Shown: positions 44,251-55,115 of the stretch, in pieces
Layout of the letters: each line of letters starts with the position of its first letter
Numbering within the stretch: position 1 is the stretch's first letter
NCBI GenBank assembly: GCA_021788095.1
Contig: JAJYLB010000008.1
Location: 47,663 to 111,662, forward strand
From: Acidobacteriota bacterium
GTDB lineage: Bacteria > Acidobacteriota > Terriglobia > Acidiferrales > UBA7541
DNA: 64,000 nucleotides
Direction: 5' to 3'
The notes under the pieces: generated by a model
The model's database searches: none
Told to the model about the DNA's origin: nothing
What the model saw: the letters and a program-made list of their open reading frames with translations, nothing else
Translations under genes and position numbers: made by a program

Positions 44251-47200
44251 ATGAACGCACAAAACGCTTTCACCCGTCTGCTACTACAGCCGGTCTTTTG
44301 GGCGCTCGTTTACGGAGCGCTCGTTGCCTACAGCGCTTATGCGCTGTGGAAAATTCCCGTCGAGGTGCTGCCGGGATTCAATTTCCCGCAGATCACCGTG
44401 ATCACTCATGAGCCCGGGGCCACCGCCTCCGAGCTCGAGACGCAAATCACCTGGCCAATCGAAGGGGAAATTCTCGCGCTGCCCAACATCGTCAGCTTGC
44501 GCTCGACGATGGGCAGCGGAACCGTCGAAACAGACGTCCGCTTCGAGCAGGGATCCGATCCGCAGGCCGATCTTCAATCGGTGAACGGCGCGATCGATCG
44601 GGCGCGCGCGCAAATCCCCACCTCGGTGCAGCCGCTCGCCCAGATCATGGGGAACGCGATCAACGAGGTCGCCGACTATACGGCCGATATCCCCCTTTCC
44701 GTCCCCGCCGTGGAAGTCCAGCGAGACGTTCTGGCAAATGTTGTCCCTGCCCTGCGCGCGCTGCCGGGCGTGCAGCGGGTGGACGTGTACGGCGCCGGAG
44801 ATGAAGGCTTGTGGGTTCAGCCGAACCTGGCGGCCATGGTGCGCTATCGCGTGCCGATCACCTCGATCACGCAAGCGCTCGAACAGGACGTGCTCCTCGA
44901 TCCAGGCGGCTATCTCTCCGAAGGCCATCAAGACACGTTCATCGAGGTTCGCAATCTGCCGGTCAACACGTCGGAGCTAGCGAGTGTCCCCATCACCAGC
45001 GTGAGCGGGCGTATCCCTTTGGGCAATCTCGCGCGTATCGTGCGCGGACCGGTTCCCACCTTGAACACCATCTACTTCGACGGCAAGCACAGCATCGCTC
45101 TCACCGTTTTCAAGCAGCCCGGCGCGTCCACGGTGCCCGTGACGCAGGCCGTGCAATCCACCCTCGCGGCAACGGCGGGGCTTCTACCGTTTGGCGTGCG
45201 TTGGGTAAGCATTTACGACCAAGGGCATTTGGTTCATGTCGTCGGAGCGGATCTGACCCGCAACCTGTTGATCGGCGGAGCCTTGGCAATTGGCGTAATG
45301 CTTTGGGTGTTGGGAGCGGGGGGCGGCGTGTGGATTCTTGCGATCAGCATTCCCTTGTCGCTGCTTATGGGCATTGCCGGACTTTACTCCGCGGGAGAGA
45401 GCCTGAACCTGATGACGCTTGGCGCGCTGACGGTGGCCGTCGGACTGCTGGCCGACGATGGCATCATCGTCCTCGAAAGCATCTACCACCGCTGGGAACA
45501 GGGCGATGAACACCGGGCCGGAATCGCGAACGGGCTAAGAGAAATCGCCAGCCCGGATGTCACGGGAACGCTTACAACAGTCGCTGTCTTTCTTCCCTTG
45601 CTCTTCGTAGGAGGGCTGGCGGGACTGTTTTTCATCCCCTTCGCGCTCGCGATGGCGCTCGTGCTGCTCGCCTCGCTCGTCCTATCGCTCAGCCTGGTTC
45701 CCATCAGCCTGGGCTTCGTGCCCGCACGGGCTCGGAAAGCCCCGACGAGCGCGGGAAAGATGCTGGACAAGCTACGGCGGGGAAACATGCGCCTGTTCCA
45801 TTTTGTCTCCAGGCATCCTGCCGCCAGCTTGATTGCGTGTACCGTGATCCTATTCGCGAGCCTCGGCGGGCTCGCTTTTGTTCCGGTGAATTTTCTTCCG
45901 CTCCCGAATGAAGGAGTGCTGCTCGAGAGCTTCACTCTGCCGCCCGGCAGCTCGATGCCGGACACGGAAAGCGCCGTTGCGGAAATGACGCGGCGCCTGC
46001 GCGCCGACCCGGCTGTAGCCGATACCTTCGCGCGAATCGGCTCATCGACCAGCACGATGTACACCGAGCCTGCCTATGCCGGCGAGATCCAAATCAAGCT
46101 AAAGCCCAAGGTAAGCGTAAATAGCCTAAACCGGATCGGCCAGCGCCTGCAGCAGGAGAGTAAGCTCCCCGGCGTTCAGCTCTCGATCGATACCCCGACT
46201 GTCGAGCGCGTGGGCGAGAGCCTTTCCGGTTTGCCTCAGCCGTTCGTTCTGAATCTGTATGGAAGCGATGTCGCGGAGTTGCGGGCGCTGGCAGACCGGA
46301 TCGCCGCGCGGCTGAAAACGGTTCCCGCGCTGAACGGCGTATTCAATAACGACGCCTATCCTGTTACGGAACTTCAGTTGGAGCCCAAGATAGGAGCGCT
46401 GGCCGCATCCGGGCTCACGCCATCCCAGTTGAATGCTCAGATTTCGCCCCTGTTGAACGGCGATGTCGTTGCGCAGGTGCCCGAGGGGAACGTTCCGCTG
46501 GATATCTACGTTCGCCTGGCCGACGCTCCGCAGGAATCGCTCGAAGCTCTAGGCAGGCTGCCGATACGCACGGACGGTTGGACCCCGCTCGGACAGCTGG
46601 CGAATCTCAGGATGGTCACGACCCCCATCCAACTTCGCCACATCGATGGTGCGCGAGCGCTCGAAATCCTGGCGACCCCCACCGGACCGCTCGGCAGCAC
46701 CATCGCCTCTGCGCGAATCGCCTTGAGCGGTTTGCGTCTACCTCCTGGATACCGCATCGCGTTCGGCGGGCTCTATCCGGAATTGGAGAATGCGGCTCTG
46801 GGACTCGCGATCGCGGCCGTTGCCGCTTTCGTGCTCATGGCCGGAATCATGATCCTCCAGTTCGAGGGGCTTCTCGTGCCGGGCCTGCTGCTCTTGGAAA
46901 TTCCCTTGGCCTTCAGCGGAGGCGCGGTTGCACTGATCGTTAGCGGCGTCGGCTTGAACGCCGTGGGGTTGATTGGCTTGCTGACCCTGGTCGGCATCGG
47001 TCTCAACCACGGGATTGTGCTGCTTTATCGCGCGCGGCGGAACGAAGCGGCGGGAATGGCGACCGAGGAAGCTGTGACCGAGGCGGTCCACGTGCGCTTT
47101 CGCCCGATCGCCCTGACCACATTGACCGCCATCCTCGGCATGTTGCCTACCGCTCTAGGCTGGGGCCAGGGCGCGGCCCCCGAGCAAGGACTGGCCATCG

Positions 47201-47307
47201 TCGTCATGGGGGGCATCTTTTGGAGCGCACTCCTCAGCACCAACCTGATTCCGGCCCTTTATCTCCACGAGCGCCGCAAACAGATCGCCAAAGCGAGGCT
47301 GGCATGA
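44251..47307 (+). CDS. RND-family efflux permease
   Basis: The 1018-residue inner-membrane pump has the twofold RND layout: first helix near 15-35, periplasmic domain (about 40-330), helix bundle (about 335-490), and a repeat in the second half. VGLLADDGIIVLESIYHRWE places paired Asp residues in helix 4, as in hydrophobe/amphiphile pumps rather than strict metal pumps. PGFNFPQITV and GATASELETQITWPIE are typical of the N-terminal region. The substrate is unknown. It is translationally coupled to the downstream TolC gene by an ATGA overlap. Confidence 0.92.
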   Translation: MNAQNAFTRLLLQPVFWALVYGALVAYSAYALWKIPVEVLPGFNFPQITVITHEPGATASELETQITWPIEGEILALPNIVSLRSTMGSGTVETDVRFEQGSDPQADLQSVNGAIDRARAQIPTSVQPLAQIMGNAINEVADYTADIPLSVPAVEVQRDVLANVVPALRALPGVQRVDVYGAGDEGLWVQPNLAAMVRYRVPITSITQALEQDVLLDPGGYLSEGHQDTFIEVRNLPVNTSELASVPITSVSGRIPLGNLARIVRGPVPTLNTIYFDGKHSIALTVFKQPGASTVPVTQAVQSTLAATAGLLPFGVRWVSIYDQGHLVHVVGADLTRNLLIGGALAIGVMLWVLGAGGGVWILAISIPLSLLMGIAGLYSAGESLNLMTLGALTVAVGLLADDGIIVLESIYHRWEQGDEHRAGIANGLREIASPDVTGTLTTVAVFLPLLFVGGLAGLFFIPFALAMALVLLASLVLSLSLVPISLGFVPARARKAPTSAGKMLDKLRRGNMRLFHFVSRHPAASLIACTVILFASLGGLAFVPVNFLPLPNEGVLLESFTLPPGSSMPDTESAVAEMTRRLRADPAVADTFARIGSSTSTMYTEPAYAGEIQIKLKPKVSVNSLNRIGQRLQQESKLPGVQLSIDTPTVERVGESLSGLPQPFVLNLYGSDVAELRALADRIAARLKTVPALNGVFNNDAYPVTELQLEPKIGALAASGLTPSQLNAQISPLLNGDVVAQVPEGNVPLDIYVRLADAPQESLEALGRLPIRTDGWTPLGQLANLRMVTTPIQLRHIDGARALEILATPTGPLGSTIASARIALSGLRLPPGYRIAFGGLYPELENAALGLAIAAVAAFVLMAGIMILQFEGLLVPGLLLLEIPLAFSGGAVALIVSGVGLNAVGLIGLLTLVGIGLNHGIVLLYRARRNEAAGMATEEAVTEAVHVRFRPIALTTLTAILGMLPTALGWGQGAAPEQGLAIVVMGGIFWSALLSTNLIPALYLHERRKQIAKARLA

Positions 47308-48659
47308 TTTTCGCTCATCGATGGCGGCTGTCGAAATTGGCGTTTTGCCCGATGCTAGTTTGTCTTTCGGGTTGCGCCGTCTATCACCCCCTTCGTTTGC
47401 CCGTGGCGCCCGATTTGAGGGCTGCTCCCTCCCTCACCGTTCCGGCGAGCGAGTTTTGGCTGCCGGGCCTCCGGCCGCATCCGTTCCCCCAAAACGGCTT
47501 GGACGAAACGGCTGTCGTTACCTTGGCCGTTTTCGAGAATCCCGATCTCAAGGCGGCGCGGCTGCAGGCGGGAGTAGCGAGCGCTCAGCTCCTTCAAGCG
47601 GGGTTGCTGCCCGATCCGCAACTGACGGCCGACTTCGCGAAATCCGACCTGAACTACGGAGGCGGCTTCGGATTGAGCGCCGACCTTCAAGCCCTGATCA
47701 CTCGCGGCGCGGCAAAAGCCGCGGCCAGAGCGAATCAGCGGGGTGTGTACCTGAATATCCTGTGGCAGGAATGGCAGGTCGCCGAGCGAGCCAGACAGTT
47801 GTTCATCGAGTCGCAATCGGACCTGCGGCTCCTCGAAGTCATGACCTCGGCGCGCAACTTCTTTGCCGAACGTTATCGGGAAGATCAAGTGGCGCTGCGA
47901 AAGGACGACCTCACACTGAGCGCGGCCACTGCCGACCTCACGCTTCTGACGAACGCCGAAAAGGAACTCCGCCAGGTTCAATTAGACGCTGCCGCAACGC
48001 GCCTCCAACTCGATCAGTTGCTGGGACTGCAGCCGGGCGTGCAGCTCCGCCTCATCGGCCCGAGCGGCGGCCAGCCCCTCTCGGACGCCCAGTTCCAGGT
48101 CGCGCTGACCGCGCTCCCTCATCGTCGCGCGGATTTGCTTGCGCTTCAGGCCGGCTATCAAGTGCAGGAGGAGAGCCTGCGTCAGGCGATTCTCGCCCAA
48201 TTCCCCAATCTGACTGCCGGCGTCACTTACAGCCGCGATCCGGTGGAAGGAGCGATCGATTTCGGGCCGACCGTCACTCTGTCTCTGCCGATTTTCAATC
48301 GAAACCGCGGCCACATTGTGATCGAAAGGGCGACGCGAGCCGTCCTTCGGCAAACGTACCTGGCGCGGCTCGATCAGGCGGTGAGTCAGGCGGGTCAGGT
48401 GCGGAATGCCGCGGCGATCATCGGGCGCCAGCTTCGCGATCTCGATGCCCGTCTCGCTGTCCTCCGCAAAACGGCCGCGGCGACCCGGCAAGGGTTCGAG
48501 AAAGACAACGTCTCCGCGGCACTCTACGTAAACATCGAGTCGGCCCTGCTGGCCACGGAAGCCGAAGGGATTCAGTTGCGCGCATCCCTCGAATCCGCGC
48601 AAGCGTCCTTGGCTACTCTTCTGGGCCTGCCCTTTGGTTCGCCGGCAAGCGTCCCGTAG
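47304..48659 (+). CDS. TolC-like outer-membrane efflux lipoprotein
   Basis: The 451-residue protein has a lipoprotein signal with lipobox LSGC (C24). The outer-membrane efflux domain follows with its long helical hairpins (ENPDLKAARLQAGVASAQLL, RQVQLDAAATRLQLDQLLGL) and a repeat in the second half (LPHRRADLLALQAGYQVQEE). It is the channel of the efflux operon and starts inside the RND stop codon. The convergent phosphoesterase begins 123 bases further on. Confidence 0.9.
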   Translation: MIFAHRWRLSKLAFCPMLVCLSGCAVYHPLRLPVAPDLRAAPSLTVPASEFWLPGLRPHPFPQNGLDETAVVTLAVFENPDLKAARLQAGVASAQLLQAGLLPDPQLTADFAKSDLNYGGGFGLSADLQALITRGAAKAAARANQRGVYLNILWQEWQVAERARQLFIESQSDLRLLEVMTSARNFFAERYREDQVALRKDDLTLSAATADLTLLTNAEKELRQVQLDAAATRLQLDQLLGLQPGVQLRLIGPSGGQPLSDAQFQVALTALPHRRADLLALQAGYQVQEESLRQAILAQFPNLTAGVTYSRDPVEGAIDFGPTVTLSLPIFNRNRGHIVIERATRAVLRQTYLARLDQAVSQAGQVRNAAAIIGRQLRDLDARLAVLRKTAAATRQGFEKDNVSAALYVNIESALLATEAEGIQLRASLESAQASLATLLGLPFGSPASVP

Positions 48660-48782
48660 GCGCGGGATAGATTCCAGCGGCCCCCAGCCGAGGTTCCGTC
48701 TTCGAGCAGGTTCCCCAGGAATTTCCCAGGAAAGGCATGGCGCGAATCCCGAGAGGCGGGAGACGGGCTTCGCCGCGCGCCG

Positions 48783-50477
48783 TTACGGGACCAGCGGGTG
48801 GAAGCCCTTGGGTGGTTTCGAGCCTCCGGGAATCACCACCGGCGTTACGCCGATCTGCTTGCAAGTGAGTGGCGGCGGAAATGCGTCGACGATGGAATCG
48901 GGAATTTCCGCGGCGGAAGCGGGTATCGGCGGCTTCCGGCCGGAGAGTCGCGCGGGATCGAATCCGCCGAGTAGGTTGGTGAGGCGGGGATTCGTGTCGC
49001 GCGGGCCTTCGGGGAGATAAGGCTTCTCGTCGGGCAGGGAGCCGAGTGGAGGGAGGCGGAAAAGGGCGTCGAGAAACTTGACGAAGGAGGCCTGATCGCC
49101 CCGGTCGGACACGATGGCGCCCGAGCGCGCGTAAGGCGAGATCAGGATCAAGGGAATTCGGGGACCGTCTCCGCAGGGGTGTTTGTCCGGGCAGGTCTCG
49201 AAACTGGGCGGAGGAACGTGATCGTAAAAGCCGCCGGGATCGTCCCAGGTGATGATGATGACGGAAGAGTTCCAATAAGGGCTGCGGGCGATCGTGTCGA
49301 CCGCCTTGGCCACGAGGGCTTCGGAGATCTGGGAATCGGAATAGCCGGGGTGGTCGTCGTCGCCCTGGAAATTGGCTTGAATGCCGCGCGCCCGGTTGGC
49401 GGGCCGCCAGCCAAACGGGTTGTGAAAGCCGCCTTTGATGAAATCGACGCTCGTGGAGGGGAGCTTGCCCTCGGCAACGACGCTGAAGAAATCGGTCAGG
49501 TCGTGCACGCCGCGCCATAAAGGCTGATTCAGGCGGATGTAGCCGAAATACTGCGGCGCGTCGTGATGAGGGATGTAGGCGGGATGGTCGTTGCCCTTGC
49601 CGTTCCCGAATCCTTCCTGGTACCACCCCCAAGGGACAGCGCGGGCATCGAGCTTGACCATCTCGCCGATGTCCTGGCGGATCGCATCCGAGTCGGCTTT
49701 GGCGAGGCCGGCGCGCCCGCCAAACAGAGTGAGCAGGACGGTCGCATAGGTCTGATCGTACTGGTGGGGCTGCGGCAGGTTGCTCCCGTAAGGTCCCCAG
49801 GCAGGATCGAGGTCGTTGAGCACCGGCTCGCCCGGGGCGCCAGAACCGGGCTTGGCTGCCTCCTTGGGATGCTGCGCCCATTGTGTTTGGCCGGATTGCG
49901 CGGCAATCAAATCGATGTTTCCGGGCGTCGAGGGGCCGTAGGTGGCGTCGAAGATGTCATCGTAGAGGGCGAAGCGATGGGCGTAAAGCCAGAGGAAAGG
50001 AATGGTGCGGCAGTCCCAGTGGGCCATGGTCAACAGGCCGATCTGGTGGGCGGAAGGCTTCGGGGTGCCCTGGGACGCCAGATAGTTTTCCCCGACGGAG
50101 ATGAACTGGTCCATGCGGCCGCCATTCGCTTCGGCGAGCAGCGCCTCGCGCCAATGAGGGGGATCGGCCGTATCGGGAGCGGTCAAGGCGAAGGGCGTGA
50201 TCCACGTTTTGCCGATCGGATCGTACTGGCGATACCCGTGCCGGCGCGCCTGGGCGGTAGCCAGATTGTCGGCGCCAGGGAAAGACCCGAAGTAGGAGTC
50301 AAAAGAGCGATTCTCCTGGTAGATGACGAAGACGTGGCGGATACGGGCCCGAAGATGGACAAGAAGCGCGTCAGGAGGTTGCCGCCGTTCCCGGTGACGC
50401 GCGGGGGGCTGGGCTCGAGCCCAAAAACGTGCGGAAAGAATCAATGCAGTGATGAAGACGACTTTCGAGCGAGTCAC
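48783..50477 (-). CDS. Secreted phosphoesterase (phospholipase C / acid phosphatase family)
   Basis: The 564-residue protein has an N-terminal hydrophobic stretch (KVVFITALILSARFWARAQ) and the phosphoesterase-family motif HVFVIYQENRSFDSYFGSFP. Further conserved blocks are DATYGPSTPGN, IIITWDDPGGFYDHVPPP and RIPLILISPYARSG. Family members cleave phospholipids or phosphomonoesters in the periplasm or outside the cell. GTG 50477 is chosen as the last start before the signal peptide, but its ribosome site is weak. It is divergent from the NCS1 permease. It could release phosphate from nucleotides before uptake, but that is inference. Confidence 0.85.
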   Translation of the reverse strand: MTRSKVVFITALILSARFWARAQPPARHRERRQPPDALLVHLRARIRHVFVIYQENRSFDSYFGSFPGADNLATAQARRHGYRQYDPIGKTWITPFALTAPDTADPPHWREALLAEANGGRMDQFISVGENYLASQGTPKPSAHQIGLLTMAHWDCRTIPFLWLYAHRFALYDDIFDATYGPSTPGNIDLIAAQSGQTQWAQHPKEAAKPGSGAPGEPVLNDLDPAWGPYGSNLPQPHQYDQTYATVLLTLFGGRAGLAKADSDAIRQDIGEMVKLDARAVPWGWYQEGFGNGKGNDHPAYIPHHDAPQYFGYIRLNQPLWRGVHDLTDFFSVVAEGKLPSTSVDFIKGGFHNPFGWRPANRARGIQANFQGDDDHPGYSDSQISEALVAKAVDTIARSPYWNSSVIIITWDDPGGFYDHVPPPSFETCPDKHPCGDGPRIPLILISPYARSGAIVSDRGDQASFVKFLDALFRLPPLGSLPDEKPYLPEGPRDTNPRLTNLLGGFDPARLSGRKPPIPASAAEIPDSIVDAFPPPLTCKQIGVTPVVIPGGSKPPKGFHPLVP

Positions 50478-50577
50478 GCAGCAGAGTATACAGGAATTCG
50501 CCAAACAGGAACTTGCCTCTTGCCGTAGGCCGGCCGAATGGCGTATAAGCTGTCCCGTCCCGAATACCCGGGAAGTC

Positions 50578-52049
<1,472 letters not shown>

Positions 52050-52053
<4 letters not shown>

Positions 52054-52517
52054 GCAACCCCTTCATGGTACGCGCCATTCAGTTGGCGATCGAGAATGTC
52101 CATTCCGGACGCGGCGGGCCCTTCGGCGCGGTGGTCGTGCGAGGCGGTAAGATCGTCTCCGAGGGAGTGAACCAGGTTACTTCGACCCAGGATCCCACCG
52201 CCCATGCCGAAATGATCGCCATCCGCCAGGCTTGTGCCCAACTCGGCTCATTCGAATTGCGGGATTGCGAGATCTACACTTCCTGCGAACCCTGCCCCAT
52301 GTGCATGGGCGCAATTTATTGGGCTCGCCTTTCCCGCGTCTATTTCGCCGCTACCGCCGAGGATGCCGCCGCGATCGGCTTTGACGATTCCTTCATCTCT
52401 AGGGAACTAGGCCGGCCTCTTACCGACCGCCGCATCCCCATCCTCCAGATGATGCGCGAAGAAGCGCTCGCCGGCTTGCGGGCGTGGGCGGAGAAGCCCG
52501 ACAAGATACCGTATTGA
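52050..52517 (+). CDS. guaD: Guanine deaminase (GuaD, CDA-fold type)
   Basis: The 155-residue protein converts guanine to xanthine. The zinc site is H52-A-E54 (AHAEMIAIRQA) and CEPCPMCMGAIYWA (C82, C85). The C-terminal EKPDKIPY closely resembles the swapped tail of B. subtilis GuaD, and the length is the same class. It overlaps the permease stop by four bases. Xanthine is the logical entry compound for the yge/ygf cluster that converges from the other side. No xanthine dehydrogenase is in the window. Confidence 0.93.
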
Positions 52518-52557
52518 GCGGGGCGCCCGTTCCCCTCTCGGGCGCGGCTCGGCGGCC

Positions 52558-53541
52558 TCAGACTTCGGGTTCGGAGAAGGGAAACCTGCGGGGGCCCCGC
52601 GGCGCGAGGATGTGCGTGCCCGCTTTTCCACCGAGAGCCTGTGCAACGGACTCGGTGGAAGTAATAATGCACTCCTCGCCGCCTTGGGTGAGGAAGCCGA
52701 TAGCTGCTTCCATCTTGGGGCCCATCGAGCCCGGAGGGAATTCTCCCGCTTCGAGATAAGCCTGGGCCTCTTCCACGCTCACCACCCTCAGCCACCTCTG
52801 GTTCGGCTTTCGGAAGCGGATGGCAACCTGCTCGACCGAGGTGACGATAACCAATTTGTGGGCCTGGATTTGGGTGGCCAGCAGGCTCGAGGCGCGGTCT
52901 TTGTCGATCACGGCCTCGACCCCTTTCAGCTTGCCGTCCCGCCACGCGACCGGGATGCCGCCGCCGCCGCAGGCGATGACCACCGTGCCGCTCGCGGCCA
53001 GTTGCGACACGGCTTCCTTTTCCAAGACGTCCAGGGGCCGCGGGGAAGGCACCACGCGCCGGAAGCGGCCCGCTTCCACCTCGCGCATTTTCCAATGCGG
53101 CTTTTCCCGGCAGAGCCGAGCCATCTCTTCGGCCGAGAAGAAAGACCCGATGGGCTTCGTCGGGTTGGCGAAGTCCGGGTCGGCTTCATCGACCAGCACC
53201 TGGGTGATGACGCAGACGACATCGCGGCGAATCCCCTCCCTCCGAAACAATGCGGTTGCCAGTTGCTGGATCATGTAGCCCATACCACCCTGGGAATCCG
53301 CCACACAGGTGTCCAGCGGCAGGGAAGGCACCCGGCGTTCTCCCTCCTCGACGCGCACCAGGATGTTGCCGATCTGGGGTCCGTTGCCGTGGGTGATCGC
53401 GAGCCGCAGGTCGCTGCGAAATAGCGGAAGCAGATGCTCGAGCGTCTCCGCGGTATGGGCGAACTGTTGCGGGATGGTGCCCATTTCCCCCGGCAGGGTA
53501 ATGGCGTTGCCTCCCAGAGCGACCACCAAGGTTTCGTGCAT
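52558..53541 (-). CDS. arcC: Carbamate kinase
   Basis: The enzyme makes ATP from carbamoyl phosphate and ADP. The 327-residue protein has the amino-acid-kinase fold: VVALGGNAITLPGE, AITHGNGPQIGN, VVIACGGGGIPVAW and GSMGPKMEAAIGFL. It is the last gene of the minus-strand yge/ygf-type cluster, five bases behind the threonine-synthase-like gene, the place yqeA occupies in the E. coli cluster. It would harvest carbamoyl phosphate produced by the YgeW-like carbamoyltransferase. Confidence 0.94.
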   Translation of the reverse strand: MHETLVVALGGNAITLPGEMGTIPQQFAHTAETLEHLLPLFRSDLRLAITHGNGPQIGNILVRVEEGERRVPSLPLDTCVADSQGGMGYMIQQLATALFRREGIRRDVVCVITQVLVDEADPDFANPTKPIGSFFSAEEMARLCREKPHWKMREVEAGRFRRVVPSPRPLDVLEKEAVSQLAASGTVVIACGGGGIPVAWRDGKLKGVEAVIDKDRASSLLATQIQAHKLVIVTSVEQVAIRFRKPNQRWLRVVSVEEAQAYLEAGEFPPGSMGPKMEAAIGFLTQGGEECIITSTESVAQALGGKAGTHILAPRGPRRFPFSEPEV

Positions 53542-53546
53542 GTCGT

Positions 53547-54797
53547 CTACTCCGCCGGGAGACTCCGGAGACGTTCGGCAACCGCATCCAGCTTCGCAGG
53601 GATCGGTGCGGGCCTTTTCACCGCGCGCGCAGCCGCCGGAATGTCTTTCAAGCCGGTGCCCGTGACCAGCAAAACCACCCGCTCGTCTCGGCCGACCAAA
53701 TTCTGCTCCAGCGCCACGCGAAGACCGGCTAGGACCGCGGCGCCGGCCGGTTCCGCAAACACGCCGGTCAGCTTCGCCAGATCGGCGATAGCCGCAACGA
53801 TGGCCGAGTCGGAAACCGCGATCCCCCCTCCCCCGGAAGAGCGCACCGCGGCGAGACACGGGAGGGCGTTCCGCGGCGTTTCCACCGTCAAGCTGTCCGC
53901 CACGCTCGCCGCGCCGGGAAGCGGAACGATCGTTGGGGCGCCGGTTCGCAGGGCGTTCACGATCGCCGCGGAGCCTTCGGGTTGAACGGCAATCAATCGG
54001 GGTTTGCGCGGAAGAAGCCCGCAGCGCTCCAAATCGGCAAAGCCCTTGGCAACCCCGGCGAGAATCACGCCGTCGCCGGTGGGGACCAGCACCGCGTCGA
54101 TGGCCGCAGGCGCGAGCGACGCCGCGATTTCCAGCGCCACCGTTTTCTTGCCCTCCATCGTGAAGGGGTTGACCGCCGTATTCCGGTTGTACCAGCCAAA
54201 CGCGCGGCAGGCCTCGAGGCACAGCTCAAACGCCTGGTCGTAAGTCCCTTCGATGGGAAGAACCAGCGCGCCGTAGCTCTGCATTTGCACTAGCTTCGCC
54301 TCGGGCGCCGTCGCTGGGACGAAAACGACGGCGCGTACTCCGGCAGCGGCCGAGACCGCCGCCAGCGCGGTGGCGGCGTTGCCGGTCGAGGCTGTGGCAA
54401 TCGTTTCTCGGCCGTATTCCAGCGCCTTGGCCACGACGAGCAGCGATGCGCGGTCTTTTGTCGAGCCGCTGGGGTTGCGCGTGTCGTCTTTTACCCAAAG
54501 GTCCTTCATCCCCGTCGCACGCCGAAGATGAGGAACATCCAGCAGGGGCGTTCCGCCCACGGGGATGGGGGGTAAGGGGCCGGACTTGGAGAGGGGAAGA
54601 AAGGCGCGCAAAAAATCGGGGCTTGAGGGAGGCGCCGCGGGCCACGCGCCGGGAAGGGATTCGATCGCCACTTCGAGCACGCCGCGAACCACGCCGCCGG
54701 GCTGCTGCGCCCGCGCACATGCCGGGCAAGTGAGTTCCGCCTCCGCTTCCTCGTAGAAGGCGCCGCACTCGGTGCAGCGAAACCGGAACTGGCTCAT
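53547..54797 (-). CDS. Threonine-synthase-like PLP enzyme with N-terminal zinc ribbon
   Basis: The 416-residue fold type II PLP protein has an N-terminal zinc ribbon (C8, C11, C24, C27; RCTECG...CPAC), then PLP-lysine K114 (NPSGSTKDRAS) and the asparagine/phosphate loop ASTGNAATALAAV. It resembles threonine synthase, but it lies between ygeW and carbamate kinase, not in a threonine operon. A lyase role on a diaminopropionate-like or ureido intermediate is therefore plausible. ATG 54797 is the start of the conserved ribbon, and upstream sequence is repeat DNA. A true biosynthetic ThrC cannot be excluded. Confidence 0.8.
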   Translation of the reverse strand: MSQFRFRCTECGAFYEEAEAELTCPACARAQQPGGVVRGVLEVAIESLPGAWPAAPPSSPDFLRAFLPLSKSGPLPPIPVGGTPLLDVPHLRRATGMKDLWVKDDTRNPSGSTKDRASLLVVAKALEYGRETIATASTGNAATALAAVSAAAGVRAVVFVPATAPEAKLVQMQSYGALVLPIEGTYDQAFELCLEACRAFGWYNRNTAVNPFTMEGKKTVALEIAASLAPAAIDAVLVPTGDGVILAGVAKGFADLERCGLLPRKPRLIAVQPEGSAAIVNALRTGAPTIVPLPGAASVADSLTVETPRNALPCLAAVRSSGGGGIAVSDSAIVAAIADLAKLTGVFAEPAGAAVLAGLRVALEQNLVGRDERVVLLVTGTGLKDIPAAARAVKRPAPIPAKLDAVAERLRSLPAE

Positions 54798-54832
54798 CGT
54801 CCTCAAGTGGCGCGGGCATTCCTGCCCGCGCG

Positions 54833-55038
54833 CCTTTCTTTCCCGCGCCGCTTCCAAACCTGCACAAGCAGGAAAGCCTGTGCTGTACGTACCGTCCGCC
54901 GCGCCCTGGGTAGCACAGCCATTCCTGGCTGTGCTCCTTTCTTTCCCGCGCCGCTTCCAAGCCTGCACAGGCAGGAAAGCCTGTGCTACGCGTACCGTCC
55001 GCCGCGCCCTGGGTAGCACAGCCATTCCTGGCTGTGCG
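54833..55038. repeat. Two tandem copies of a ~103-bp palindrome-rich repeat
   Basis: Unit 1 (54833-54935) and unit 2 (54936-55038) are nearly identical. Each contains a hairpin around GCAGGAAAGCCTGTGC and another around AGCACAGCCATTCCTGGCTG. Differences are single bases such as AAACCTGCACAAGC versus AAGCCTGCACAGGC. The repeat fills most of the 318-bp gap between ygeW and the threonine-synthase-like gene, which otherwise holds nothing. It could end or attenuate transcription between the two halves of the cluster, or be a mobile palindromic element. Confidence 0.8.
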
Positions 55039-55115
55039 CTTTTCCTCCTGCCACGCGACGAAACCGACCGACAGAAGGACAGCCTGGGAGGTCCGCTCCG
55101 CGCGTGTCGCTGCCA

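Noticed and set aside
44251..47307. Heavy-metal efflux (CzcA/CusA) assignment for the RND pump
   Set aside because: Helix 4 carries the paired Asp pattern of drug/hydrophobe pumps and no metal-binding His/Met clusters were seen in the adaptor.
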